Positions 32,022-44,300 of a stretch of DNA of 64,000 bases are shown here, one piece after another (position 1 is the first letter of the stretch; each line of letters opens with the position of its first letter). The translations under genes were made by a program, and so were the position numbers. The notes beneath the pieces were generated by a model that was not told the DNA's origin, ran no database searches, and saw only the letters and a program-made list of their open reading frames with translations. This DNA is from Craspedostauros australis (taxonomy: Eukaryota > Bacillariophyta > Bacillariophyceae > Mastogloiales > Achnanthaceae). Location of the stretch: positions 124,001 to 188,000 of the forward strand of contig JAMXDE010000050.1 in the NCBI GenBank assembly GCA_026770025.1, written 5' to 3'.

Positions 32022-33166
32022 GTTGGTGTTTGGTTGTTGTTGGTAATGTTAGTTGTATTCAATTGATGATTGATGAGATTGTGAGAAAAAGATCTCATTC
32101 ATCCTAAGTTGGTGCATTCTTGCACCATTCCTACTATCTTGCCTGATTCATCATCAGGTCTTCCTACTGTTCTGCGCGATGCCATCATGGTCCATTGTGC
32201 ATTATTCCTACTTTGTTGCCCAAGGTTGTCATCCTGTGTTGCGCAGTATCCCATGTTGTTTTTCATCTTGGGTCTTTCATCATCTCTGTCTGATCTTGTC
32301 TGATCTTGTTTGATCTTGTCTATTCTTGTCTGGTCTTGGACTCTCGTGGGGTCCATATATCTCAACCTGTCGATGTCAGAAGATTGCTTGCATCATCCCT
32401 GACATCATAAGACTATTTCCTAATTGTTGTTGCCACGTGCTCACTGATGCACCTGGCATCACTAGACATGTCAGCATACCATGACTATCACATAATCTTG
32501 ATTCCTTGGATCTCAGCGTCTGACCTTCTGATGTCATTCTCTGATGTCAGTTCCTACATCATTTTGGACTGCCGCAGAACCCGAACACCATTCGCATCAT
32601 CAAAACTCATCCGACTATACTATCAATCGAGTCGAATAATGTTCCAGTCATGCGTGATGCTAGCCTAAATTTCGATCTAGATGTTGACAATTTGGGTGGA
32701 TTGCCATCTCCATGTTCCACAAAAGCAGGTTGGATAACTCCTCTCACATCTTCTTGTGTTGAGACAATCATCCATTGTCACTCAACACTTGCCAGTTTGT
32801 CATGTGGGATTCTCACATGTGCCATTTCACATTTTGTGACCCTGTTCCTGTCAGAATACTCTTTTCTTGTTCGCTGCAACATGGGGCAGTAGTAAGTTGT
32901 ATTGTGATGTTGGTCATGCTTCGTTCATCTCAGCCCCTTGCAACATTCATGGTTGGATCAGAATGATAGTATCCAATTCACACATATTGCTTTCCAGTTC
33001 AAATGTGTCATGCGATGTTCTCTCCTCCACCATGCACCTCACATTTTGGCGACTCACAAGGAGCCAGATTGAGAGGTGCGATAATCTCATGTTTCACAAC
33101 ACTCGGTCCTTTCTGCCATTGGGAGGTACGGCAATTCGAAAATTCACAACATCCGATTCCCAACAT
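32022..33166 (+). repeat. LTR-like noncoding region ending at ABCG fragment
   Basis: No gene. A 10-bp tandem repeat (TCTGATCTTG) runs from 32287 to 32339. The last about 55 bp (GGGAGGTACGGCAATTC to CCGATTCCCAACA) resemble the 3' end of the LTR at 57198-58114, so a degenerate LTR probably ends at 33166, exactly where the ABCG similarity begins. Confidence 0.45.
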
Positions 33167-33669
33167 TCCTGTCCCGGCTCGCCATGGAGGCAATGGTGAC
33201 CTTGGCCCAGACCCTCGTGCTCACAATCATCACCTACTTCCTCATCGACTTCCAGATGGATTATGGTCAGTACTTGATCATCACCTACGCTCTGTCCATG
33301 GCATCCACGGCATTGGCAGTCACGCTCGGCAGCGCAGTCGAGGATCCAAAGATGGCCACCGAGATGCTCCCAATCCTCTTCGTCCCGCAGATGCTGTTCG
33401 CAGGCTTCTTCGTTGCCACAGAGCTCATCCCATCCTGGTTGCGATGGGCGCAGTACCTTTGTTCCTTGACATACGCGCTTCGGCTGTTGGTGATCGAAGA
33501 GTTCGAGGGCTGTGAGGATGAGTTCGAGAACTGCAAGAACACCATCGACCAGCTTGAGGCCGACGACGATGAATCGTACTGGTACTGGCTGGTGCTTATC
33601 GCGCTGTTCGTGGTGTTCCGTCTGCTGGCACTCACAGTCTTGACCAAGAAGGCCAGCAAATTCTACTAA
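33167..33669 (+). pseudogene. 3' fragment of ABCG transporter gene (duplicate)
   Basis: Codes for the equivalent of residues about 460-625 of the ABCG protein at 12296, with few changes: Gln to Arg before WAQYL, Asn to Asp in EADDDESY, Asn to Lys in LTKKASKFY. The nucleotide-binding domain and the first membrane helices are missing, so it cannot be a working transporter. Similarity starts within exon 2 at an LTR-like end and continues past the stop TAA to 33685, where the non-LTR element begins. Orientation is opposite to the parent gene, as expected for the inverted duplication whose other half is at 62093-64000. Confidence 0.9.
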
Positions 33670-33670
33670 T

Positions 33671-33685
33671 TGATGATGGGGGTGG
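33671..33685 (+). repeat. Left target-site duplication of the non-LTR element
   Basis: TGATGATGGGGGTGG here and TGATGATAGGGGCGG at 62093-62107 are a 15-bp direct repeat with two mismatches. The parental spacer next to the ABCG stop at 12296 reads TTGGTGATGGGGGCAG on the minus strand, so both copies come from the duplicated spacer. This length is typical of target-primed (LINE) integration. Confidence 0.8.
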
Positions 33686-33815
33686 ATAATGACGAGAACC
33701 CAGAAAACCAAAACAAACGATATCACTAGTACAACGAAAATCCAACAGCAAAATCACTGACACCAGTACAGATTCTACTGATTCCTCAAGTAGGGAAAAG
33801 ATCCGACAATCGACC

Positions 33816-36800
33816 ATGGCGACGGAAAACGGCACAAGTTTGAAGCACAACACCAACGATACGGAGCAACCAACGAATCAAAACATGACATCAGGAGCAA
33901 CAGGAGGACCCAAGCCACCGCCAGAGCCTGATCCGAAGATCGTGGCAGCAGAACTGATGGAGAACCAAGGCAGGATATGTTGGAAATCCGGGGTTAGTGT
34001 TAGTAAGACCTAATTTGTTGTTAGACCGTACTTTTCAGAACTGTGAGCTCATTCTCTTCAGCTCCTTTGCCTTTCATTTCATGTATAGCATCTTCTGCAG
34101 CAGCATCGTGTTATACTGTTGCATTCATGCATCTCATCATCATGAGTCGTCGCTTGCATACATGAGATCGCATCCGCAGGCGTCCTTTGTCATGCATATC
34201 CGTGGTGCATATCCGTAGGCATTCTTGCCATGCACCTTGTCGTGCATATCCTTATTCTACATTCCCTGCGGTACGATTCCACAGTCTTGCGTTTCTCTCT
34301 TGATCTCCTGACACCGAACTTTACGATTGGTGTCATGTTTGGTGTCATGGATGATGCCCTTTCTGAGTTGTTCTAGTCCGTGGCTGACACGTGCCATGAT
34401 CTCCAGATGGGGTGATCATCAATGTGTCGGTCATCATCTTCCTTCACAAGGTTTAGATGTCGTGGCCTTTTCTTGATTCATAAAGGACAGGCTTGTTTGC
34501 TTGGTAAGACTGAGGTCATTCCCGTGTGATTCGTGTCGTGGGTGTAATGGACAATATTCAATGGTGTGACGAATAATATCCAAAGATGTGACAAATAATG
34601 TTGGGAGTTGCGGCAATCATGGGTATCTTTCCGACAGAGTCGTACCCTCGATTCCTGACAAGGATAGCCATCCAGTGGCAAGAGCCCGAAACAGCACGGT
34701 GGAGAAAGCTCCCAAAACAAGTCGCAGCAAACGCCAAAGCCATCAAAGCCACTGAAGTATACGAGGAAGGTCCGTCATCTCTCCATGACAGAGTCAAATG
34801 GATGTACATCCAAAAGGCAACATGGGAAGGCAAGGACAGTTCAAATGCTTTGGCACACATGCCAAGCACCAAAGAGCTGGCAGATTTCTTCCAAAAGGTG
34901 ATGGACGGCAGGACTAACAAATTCGGCACGAGCAGAGTCGCACAGGACGCACCAGAACGGGTGAAAATCAAGCAACTGGTCGCAGATCTCTCCACAACGG
35001 ATCCGACGGAATGCTTCAAGATGGAACTCCACACTGACAACAAGTCAATGACACGAAACCAGATCACACTGGCTTGGGCGGCAGCAGTCCGGCACATGGG
35101 GTGCCAATACTCCGACGTCATCATGGCACAGGAAGCATTGTCGGACAGCGACGATGACATGGACGGAATCCAACTGGAATCCATTTTGGTCAAACGAGCG
35201 CGACAGACTTCACTCACGCAACACACAGTGAAAGCACCTCCAAAAACCAAAGTGAGGATCCAGGATCCAGATGGAGCAGTCAACGAGATGAACCCAAAAG
35301 GAGACGCAAGCGGCGACGACGGAACATGGACCAGGGTGAGACAGTCCTCAGTTCAGATGATGGCAACACCCAGCAGAAAGTTCAACGAACGCTTCGACCT
35401 CAGGCTGACCATCCCGAAGAACTCCTCCACACCAATCAGAGATTTCCAATCCAGATTCGAACTGTGGTTCGACCACGCACTGACGATCGAGCCCAAACTG
35501 GTCATATACCCCTGGTATAAGCGCCACAAATCAGCAGGAACCATCTCAGAAAAGGAACCCATCCCTACCAACTGGGACGAGCTGAAGAAATTTGTGTGCA
35601 GAGCCAAGCCAACAGCAAAGCAATCAGACATGTGCATGCAACTGAAGCTGGGGGGCAGCCAAAACCTAACGCGCTCACCAGTCGACGAGCAGAAATGGAA
35701 GGCGGATACTCAACAGGAGAGTACGCCTACGTTCGAGATCTCAAGGACGCGGAGAACTTCACTGATGTTGGATTCCTAGCCTACTCTGGAAACTTCACAA
35801 ACACAAAGCAAACGATTGGAGTGATCAACCGGCTACTGCAACAGATCCAACCCAAACTTCAAGTGGGAGGAAGAATCAAGTTCCTAGGACAGGTATCAGA
35901 CGAGACGCGCGAAGAACACCGCAAGAACCTCGGCACCTGGATCAACACACCATGGGTTGCGCTGCACCTGCATGCCAACACTAGCCACGCCCGGAAGGTA
36001 TCAAAGGCCTTGGGCAAGGTGTTCAACGCGAAGGACGCCGACAGAGGGGGACTGAACTACCGATTTGTTCCCAACCCGGGCACATCCACCATCGGAGCAG
36101 ACACAGCAGCGAAACTAAGAAAGATGACACGCAACCACAAGCGCTACGTGCGCCAACTCAAACGGTTCCGGCTGGACGGCGACGTCTCGCTCGATACTCC
36201 AGATGCGAGGACAAAATCGACCACTCTATGAGAGTTCCTGAATCAGCAAAGGACGCCAGAAGGAAACCCCTACTTCCACGACATCAGCATGACCCACATG
36301 GCAGAAGGGGATGAAGACGCCTTGAGCATAGTGGCCTTTGACAATCGGTACGACCAAGCCAAGAACATTCTGAACTCCATTGCAATCAGGTGCAGGACGG
36401 AAATCAACAGCTCCACAGATGACTGGTTTGACAATAACATCCTGGATATGAGTGCGGGGTACGCCAAGGACGCCACAGGAAAGGGGTACAAAGACGTTGA
36501 ATTCGAAGGAGAACTCGACTACATCGTCGACGAAGACATGGGTTCGGTAGAGATCGAAGGCATGGAAGAAATCGACGACGACTCTCCATCGGGATCCCCG
36601 GTAGCCAAAAAGCCCAGACTCGAGGATGAGCCCTTCAAGACCTTCAGTTCGGAATGTGGCAAGTCGAGGGCATCCACCATTTTCAGCATCCAGGAATCCA
36701 AAGACAACAGCACCGAGATCAAAGAAGACGAGCTGGCGACAGCCATGCAGCAGGCAAGGGAAGCACAACAAGCAGAAGCCAACAGAAAGAAACTGGAGGA

Positions 36801-36927
36801 CCAGAGGCAGGAACTCATCGAAAAAGACAGAATCATCGAGGAGCTGAGAGCCAAACACGCAGAAGCGGAACCCGGAAACTCAGACTCCCCTGGCTTACGC
36901 ACGGACAGGGGCCAACCAACTGATTAA
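33816..36927 (+). pseudogene. LINE ORF1, interrupted by solo LTR, frameshift and TGA
   Basis: Starts MATENGTSLK at 33816 and runs to the solo LTR at 33978; with that LTR and one TSD removed, the frame continues (GRIAIQWQEPE) to about 35650. A frame change near a run of six G at 35650-35655 is needed to continue with YAYVRDLKDAENFTDVGFLA, and a TGA at 36229 interrupts before EFLNQQRTPE. It ends at 36927. The protein would be about 800 residues: a Pro-rich start, acidic stretches (SDSDDDMDG, EIDDDSPSGS), and a C-terminal coiled coil (about 36690-36870). I see no CCHC zinc knuckle or RRM. Presumed RNA-binding ORF1 by position only. Confidence 0.7.
33978..34660 (+). mobile_element. Solo LTR (family b) inside LINE ORF1
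   Basis: 683 bp, TGTTGGAAATCC to CGATTCCTGACA, flanked on both sides by AGGATA (33972-33977 and 34661-34666). Nearly identical to 29132-29813. Removing it plus one AGGATA restores ORF1. Confidence 0.93.
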
Positions 36928-36997
36928 CGCAAGGCTGGAGGAAGGGGAAGCATCAACACCCACCTCCGCAAGCCGAACGGATGCTCTCGGGGAGGAA

Positions 36998-38367
36998 GTG
37001 CGTCGGAATGAGCACAACCTCCAAGTCTCTTACTGGGGAGACAACCCACGCGACAAAGGACGCCATACTATACGCATCGGCGCCCTCAACGTGGGCTGTC
37101 TACCGGAAGAGACAGGACACTGGAAAAACAGAGACACTTGGGAATGGACCAAGAAACTAAAACTCGACGTGGCAATGTTTTCCGAAATCGGGCTGAACTG
37201 GTCCAAAGTAGCGAAACGCCACTCATGGCACTCGCGGATCAAAGGCCAATACAGCTCATGGCGCCAAACGATGGCGTACAACAAACAAGAGAAGATGGGA
37301 CCCATACAACAATGGGGAGGCACGGGCTGCCTGATCATCAATGAAGCAGCTGGGCGATACAAGGGATCAGCAGAGGATCCAAGGCAGCTAGGACGATGGT
37401 CAAGCATGGTGCTCCGCAGCAAAGACGATGCTATTGTGAGAATTGTAAGCGTGTACGTCCCAACCACATCAGGGAAAGGACCTCGCACGGTTGCAAACCA
37501 GCAATCAGCCTGGTTAGAGCTGCAGGGAATTACCGCCCCACCAATAGCCACCCTCATCGACGATCTGGAAGCAGAAATACAGCAATGGCACACACAAGGC
37601 GAAACAGTCATACTGGGCGGGGACATCAACATACAGGTTGCACACTCACAAATGGCGACAATGCTTGAGCGACAAGGCCTGAAGGAAGCCATACTCAGCA
37701 AGCATCCCCAACAAACACCTCTAGCAATGCAAGTACGAGCAGAAACAGCAAGGGTGATAGACAGAATATGGGTCTCGGAGTTAGTGGAGATACAGAGGGC
37801 AGGATACAGCGACTACGGAAGCTGGGACCACCGTACAGCATGGATCGAGATCTCCAGTGAAGCCATCTTCGGTGTGTGAAGCCGACCCACCAAGAAATTT
37901 GAAGGGAGGCGCCTGCAAACAAACAAGCCGGCCACGATGAAACGATACCAGCAAGCAGTCAAGACCAGATATGCCAAAGCAGACCTGCGGCACCGGTCCG
38001 CAACAATACTGGCTCAGCTCAGGGACGGCGGGACCATGACAGAGGCACTAATTCAGGAGACAGAAGCAATTGACAATGACAGAAAGGAGATCATGCTCCA
38101 AGCAGAACAAGGATCCAGACGAATATTCGCGGGACGAGTGCCATACTCACCGGCCGCCAAAAAAGCGGCAATGGAGAAGAAGTTCTGGGAAATCGCGTGG
38201 AGGCGACGACAGGGAAAGAGGGTGAGTGCGAGGTGGTATGACCGGGCCAAGAAGCAAGCCGGAGTACGACAGCCAACGTTGCACCTCACCGCAGACGACA
38301 TACAGCAGAAACGGAAGCTGGCCCATGAGAAGTGGAAGCAAGTGAAACGGAGCGCTCTGGCACACAG
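36998..38367 (+). pseudogene. LINE ORF2 part 1: APE-type endonuclease
   Basis: Endonuclease/exonuclease/phosphatase-fold domain that nicks target DNA for LINE integration. The frame is open from about 36929 and overlaps the end of ORF1 in another frame; an ATG start is not obvious, so coupling to ORF1 by reinitiation or frameshifting is possible. Motifs: GALNVG (Asn), AMFSEIGLNW (metal-binding Glu), VILGGDINIQ (Asp and Asn), and GSWDHRTAW (the terminal Asp-His). All expected catalytic residues are visible. An in-frame TGA at 37877 follows the domain, then the frame resumes with a Lys/Arg-rich linker to 38367, where the 165-bp element sits. Confidence 0.85.
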
Positions 38368-38373
38368 GAGAAC

Positions 38374-38538
38374 TGTCGAAATTCCCCGTAGTCCCAAAAG
38401 TAACGTGCTCCTGTAACGCTCAGGAGTGATCGATCATGCGCTTGCTACGTTGACGGTCGGGGGGTATTTGTTGTTTCTGTACTCTATTCTGGTTTAGTCC
38501 CATACAATCGGGAATTACTGATGTCACACATTTCGACA
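38374..38538 (+). mobile_element. 165-bp TG...CA element with 6-bp TSD
   Basis: Begins TGTCGAAAT and ends ATTTCGACA, a perfect 9-bp terminal inverted repeat. Flanked by GAGAAC at 38368-38373 and 38539-38544. Excision with one TSD is exactly in frame (171 nt) and joins AHRRT to FLEQRADE of ORF2. TG...CA ends and a 6-bp duplication resemble the solo LTRs in this window, so a very short solo LTR (TRIM-like) is likely; a MITE is the alternative. Confidence 0.8.
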
Positions 38539-38544
38539 GAGAAC

Positions 38545-39641
38545 CTTCCTTGAGCAACGCGCCGATGAGATGGCGGAAGCTGGCAACACATCCGCCAGCA
38601 CAGCACTTGCCGCGATCATCGTCCGAGAAGAGACAGCAGAAACCTTCCGGTCCATCAAGCGGACACTACAAGGCAGAGCCAGCAGCAGCAGGGTAACCAC
38701 GGTCATCGCCAAAGACGAGCACGGCGAAGAAAGAACATTCAGCAAGGAACGCGAAGTTATCGCCCAATGTATGAAGGCCAACGAACTCAAGTACAGGCAA
38801 GCGTACACAACACCACTACAGAACGAGGTGTTTGAACGGAGCGTGAAGCACGGAGGCATTGCCATGTCAGCAAGACGACATGGGCCATCCATGGACCAAT
38901 ACTCCCAAGCCCTTCTCGAGCAGCTGCAAGGCACAAGCCAACCAACGCAATGGGACGCAAGCTGCATGGAGATACCGATAGAGGAACATCAACAAGCCTG
39001 GGCCAAAGCCCGAGAACGCACCGCGTCGGGCCCCTCTGGCTTGCATTTTGGAATGTGGAAGGCGAACGCAAAAATTGAAGAGGCAGCAGCAACCGATGCC
39101 GCCATGCGCGAGATATCGCTACGATCGGGGTACAACCTGACTCGATGGATGCGATGCTCTGATATCACTCTACTCAAAGAGGAAGGAAACTACAGAGTTG
39201 AGCGCTTCCGTACCATCAGCCTAGTCGAAGCAGATTTCAACATGAATCTGAAGAAGATTGGCAAAGAAATGATGGACCACGCCGAAGTAAATGGGCTTCT
39301 GCCAGAGGAGCAATACGGCAGCCGGAAGTGCAGAAGTGCGGCCGAAGTCAGCTTGAACAACCGACTGACAGGTGACATCATCAGAAGCACGGGACGCACG
39401 AGTTTCGTTTGTTCGAACAACGCGAAGAGTTGCTATGACCGAATGGCACACGCGCCTCTGCAACTGAGCATGAGCAGCATCGGAGTGCCATCAGTCGTAA
39501 GCTCAAGTGTAATCGCAGTGGTGGCAACGATGCAACATCATGTGCTCACAGGATACGGTCTGTCTCACTCCACATACCCAAAGAAGCCGCCCAAATTACA
39601 AGGGCTTCTTCAAGGCCTTGGAGTCTCGCCGGCCGGATGGG
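38545..39641 (+). pseudogene. LINE ORF2 part 2: reverse transcriptase, N-terminal half
   Basis: Fingers and first palm region of the LINE reverse transcriptase. Recognisable blocks: TASGPSGLHFGMWKAN, ITLLKEEGNYRVERFRTISL, LLPEEQYGSRKCRSAAEV, and GLLQGLGVSPAGW. The catalytic motif A region reads SNNAKSCYDRM; the Asn before AKSC stands where polymerases carry the metal-binding Asp (a single G to A change), so the enzyme is probably dead. The frame is cut at 39641 by a Copia-1 solo LTR, and continues at 40449-40472 (VAMSSPLM) before the full Copia-1. Confidence 0.85.
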
Positions 39642-40442
39642 TGTCGAGATGTACATGTGAGTATACGTCAAGATGTACGTGTATATGTGCATCGTTCACC
39701 CGCCATTCTCTCATACGCACTTGGACGGTATAACTACATTCGTGTCGATAGTATACTGTGATTCGTCAGAATTACAGGGGAAATGGAACACACGAAAAGA
39801 GGCAAGATTTCTGGAGGAAATTTGCAAATAACGATTTCTGGGAGAATCAGAAGATCGTCCGTCCATCCACCAATGGTACCAAGAGAATCTCGAGGTACTT
39901 CCCAACTAAACCTCAGATGATGATATCATCTGACAGGCTGCTGCATCACCAATGGAACATGACATCTGGAGAGCAGAAGGACGCCTACTGACGTCGACAG
40001 GATGTCATCATGTCACCACGTCGACAGCTGTCTCCAAGTCAGAGCAGGAGGCAAAGATACAATGACCAAAGGGCATCAAGATCATGGATACAGAAGGTGA
40101 ACTTCAAATGGTAAGCACTCATGGAGTAGGAACCAGTACTGAATGAACGGAGTGTTGAATGCGGAGTACGCATCGAACATGGAGTATCGCGTAGGACGAA
40201 GCACACGATGCTGAGACAGAGAGAGAGAGAATACGAGAGAGCAGCAAGAGAGCATCTCGCACATTGACTCATAGTCGGAGACCGAATCTACGAAACAGAT
40301 TGAAGCGCCAAGAGCATCGGGCAAGAGAATGAACGGACACCGAGAGGATCGGAGTGCCAACGTAATGAAATAGCAAACAAACGACTATCAACCGATACCA
40401 TCTTCCACGATCGTAGGTCTCCGTGAGCGGAACTTGCCAACA
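39642..40442 (+). mobile_element. Copia-1 solo LTR in LINE ORF2
   Basis: 801 bp, TGTCGAGATGTAC to ACTTGCCAACA, flanked by GATGGG (39636-39641 and 40443-40448). Excision removes 807 nt and keeps frame. It lies only 30 bp from the 5' LTR of the full Copia-1, in the same orientation. Confidence 0.93.
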
Positions 40443-40472
40443 GATGGGTGGCGATGAGTTCACCGCTCATGA

Positions 40473-41262
40473 TGTCGAGATGTACATGTGAGTATATGTC
40501 AAGATGTACGTGTATATGTGCATCGTTCACCCGTTATTCTCTCATACGCACTTGGACGGTATAACTACATTCGTGTCGATAGTATACTGTGATTCGTCAG
40601 AATTACAGGGGAAATGGAACACACGAAAAGAGGCAAGATTTCTGGAGGAAATTTGCAAATAACGATTTCTGGGAGAATCAGAAGATCGTCCGTCCATCCA
40701 CCAATGGTACCAAGAGAATCTCGAGGTACTTCCCAACTAAACCTCAGATGACGATATCATCTGACAGGCTGCTGCATCACCAATGGAACATGACATCTGG
40801 AGAGCAGAAGGGCGCCTACTGACATCGACAGGATGTCATCATGTCACCACGTCGACAGCTGTCTCCAAGTCAGAGCAGGAGGCGAAGATCCGATGACCCA
40901 TGAAGATCATGGATACTGAAGGTGAACTTCAAATGGTAAGTACTCATGGAGTAGGAGCCAGTACTGAATGAATGGAGTGCCGAATGCGGAGTATGCATCG
41001 AACACGGAGTATCATGTAGCATGAGCACATGATGTTGAGAGAGAGAGAGAGAATACAGAGAGGAGCGAGAGAGGATCTCGCGTACCGACTCATAGTCGGA
41101 GACTGAATCTACAAAACAGATTGAAGCGCCAAGAGCATCGGGCAAGAGAACGGCGTACACCGAGAGCATCGGAGTAGCCAAGTCATGAAATAGCAAACAG
41201 ACGACTATCAACCACCACCATCTTCCACGATCGTAGGTTACCGTGAGCGGAACTTGCCAACA
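40473..41262 (+). repeat. Copia-1 5' LTR
   Basis: 790 bp, TGTCGAGATG to TTGCCAACA, with a GA microsatellite near 41038-41052. The related solo copies at 39642 and 60641 and the 3' LTR at 47629 differ mainly by transitions and by the length of this microsatellite. Confidence 0.93.
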
Positions 41263-41344
41263 CGTTTATAAACGATAGATCAGGGCGAGCCCGCGAATCG
41301 TATCGTGCGAGGAAGACGAACATCATTCAGGAGCAACAGACTGA

Positions 41345-44300
41345 ATGAGCGAGGAAGAGGAATTGAGAGACATCCCTCTGTCCAATCCGGCTATCAAGAT
41401 AGAAGAAGGTGCGAGTGAGACTCCACCACGACAAGAGAAGGAAGCAGCTGCGGCTACTGTCCTATCAAGCGCATACGCAAGCGCAATCGACGAGACCGAA
41501 GAAGAACGGTCTGCAAGACTACACCGCAAGGAGGAGAGGATTCTCAAGGCGATCAAGCAAGAGGAGACTGGTGTGACGGAGAGCATTCGCACAGCCAAAC
41601 AGAGTGGGAAAAGTGAGACACCACCAGGAGGAGAATTTGTGACGAAAACAATCTCCGCGCAACAACAGGCGAAAATCGAAGAATCGGCAACACAGAAACC
41701 GACGGAAATCAAGGGCGCGAGCGCACCAACGACGAAACAACGAACCAACATGGCGACATCAGCCAACATGAACAAGCGACGTATCAAGGCGCCGATGTTC
41801 AGCGGTGAACAGGAAGACTACAGCGCATGGGAGTCCCAAGCGAAGGCATACGCTCGTGCACAGAAGACGAGAGACATGATGTTGGGCAAGACCAAGGTGC
41901 CAACAGTGAGCGAGATCGCGGCAGCCGCCGATGAAGCCAAGGAAGCGATGGAAGAGATCTACGAGCTGGGATGCGACTGCTTCAGCGATCTGATCCTCAT
42001 GATGGATGCAGAGAAAGGAAAAGGCAAGCAGGCCATCCAGTACATCAACCAATGCATCTCCGACGACTACCCCGAAGGAGACGCACACGCAGCGTGGAAC
42101 GTTCTCGCGGAGAAGTTCCGACCATCCGACGCGGCGACGAAGATCAAACTCAAGCGCCAATTCAACAACAAAAAGATGAAGAGAGACTCGGACCCAGACA
42201 TCTACATCACGCGACTCGAAGGTTTACGATCGCGTCTCCACGATGTCAAGTACACGATCACGGACGAGGAGATGATCATGCAGATCCTCAGCACGGTGAG
42301 CGTGGAATACAGAACACACGTCGTGAACTTCCATCACCAACTCACGTTCAATCCGGAACTGGTCACCATCAACACAATCAAAGGAGTACTCCGCACAGCA
42401 TACGCCACTCATCAAGGAGGCAAGGCGTACATCGACGACTTTCAAGACAGCAACACGAAGAGCAACGACACCGGCTTCACAAGCACCGGTAACTTCAAGG
42501 GTACTTGTCACAACTGTGGCGTGTATGGCCATAGATCCGCCAATTGCCCAGAACGCAAGAAATCGAACAACAAGAAAAACAACAACAACAACAACAAGAT
42601 GAACGGAAAGCGTAACAACAACCGCAACAAGGGAAGCGGCTTCAACGGGAAGTGCAACTACTGTGGCATCTTCGGACACCGCGAGGCGGAGTGCCGAAAG
42701 AAGAAGTTCAACGAGAAGAAGAAGGCCGACGAGCAGGCCAACACAGCAACACAAGGACACGACAAGAGCGGACACGAGATGGTACTCTCTGCGAAAGACA
42801 TGCCGCTCTGCATGTTGGTGTCCAACGACTACATCGAAGACTCCTTCTTCGATAACTTCGTGTGCGTTGGAAGTGACGACGAAGTACAGGACGATGAGAT
42901 CATCCCGGAGTGGCTCAGTGAGGAGCCAATCATCCACGAGGTGGATCCAAGACGCGAAGTGAGCTACGAATGCTGCTTCAACGCGCACGACCTGATCGGT
43001 TCATACGGCGACGAAGCTGAGATGGACAACGAGGCCAACGATAGCGACATCGAAGAGGCCATGAGCGATGACGACGACGACGCCGACGAGGACGGCGTAG
43101 ATGAAGACGACGAGGTGAACCGCGACGAGTTGCCTCCTCCTCAAGCTGGGAGATACGAGAGAACGGGGACCTTCATTAATCGAGGCCAAGGCGAAACGAA
43201 CCGCGGCGCGGCGCCGCCTCCTCCAGCGGCGAGGAACAGCAGATCGGGCATCTTCGACGAGGATGACAGCGACGAATCCGAGGACGGCAATCATCCAGAC
43301 GACAGCTTCAATCCAAACGAGCGTGTCGTCTACCCAAGGAACATCGACTTCCCACCTATTGAGGATCCCAACAGCGTCGATTACCTCCTCCGTCACAGCA
43401 CCATCCCAAATGCAACAGCAACAGCATTGATAATCCAAAAGCAGCTCATCTTTGACGCTGTAATGGAAGCGGGAATGCGACTGTTCCCAGGAACCACACG
43501 AGGAGCACTCATGCCAATATGGGTGAACATGATGGGATCCATCCTATCCGAGCACTTCGAATCAATCGAAGAGATCCTTGTCAATGCGATCATCATCAAC
43601 CGCATACTGGAAGCGAACAACTCGGAAACGATCCCAGAGACGGATCTTCATTACATCCTTGGAGGATGTATGCGCGTACTCTTACGCGAACGACCACGCG
43701 TCAACCCATATGATCCAGCCACAGGATCGCATCGGAACAGTACGATTCCATCGGACTATGCGCAACTACCCAATGACATGGACGATGAGGACCACCGCAA
43801 TCCATACAACGAAGATGGAGTCCACGAAGACGACGATGACGGCAGCTTCAACGACGAGATAGCTGCGGCAGCCGTGGAGCAGCTCCACGAGCTGAGCACC
43901 AGATACAAGGACAAGGTCAACAAGGACACCTGGCTCGCCGACAGCGGAGCTTCGTGTCACATCGTCAACTCGGACGCCGCTCTATTCAACGTGCGGCACA
44001 TCAAGTCCTTCGTCCAAGTGGGAGACAGCACGAAGCTGGATTCTCCCAAGATGGGCTCCATTCGCTTGAAGGTCAAGCAACGAGACAACACTGGCCACAT
44101 CATCCGACTCGATGACGTGAAGTACACACCGAAAATGGCGGTGAACCTTTTCTCCACGAACAAGGCTCTGTACAACGGTTACCAGCTTGGTAACAACGGC
44201 ATTCTGATGGACATCATCAACGGATCCGGAACGAAGATCGTATTCGATCAAGTCTTCCCTACATCCAACGGATTCATCACGGGAGTGCAGATGCATCCCA

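Noticed and set aside
39736..40360. Small ORFs within the Copia-1 LTR copies (for example at 39758, 40589 and 60757)
   Set aside because: They recur because the LTR recurs; stops and indels differ between copies and no protein family is evident.
42224..42988. Minus-strand open frame over Copia-1 gag
   Set aside because: Antisense shadow of the low-complexity gag/zinc-knuckle region.
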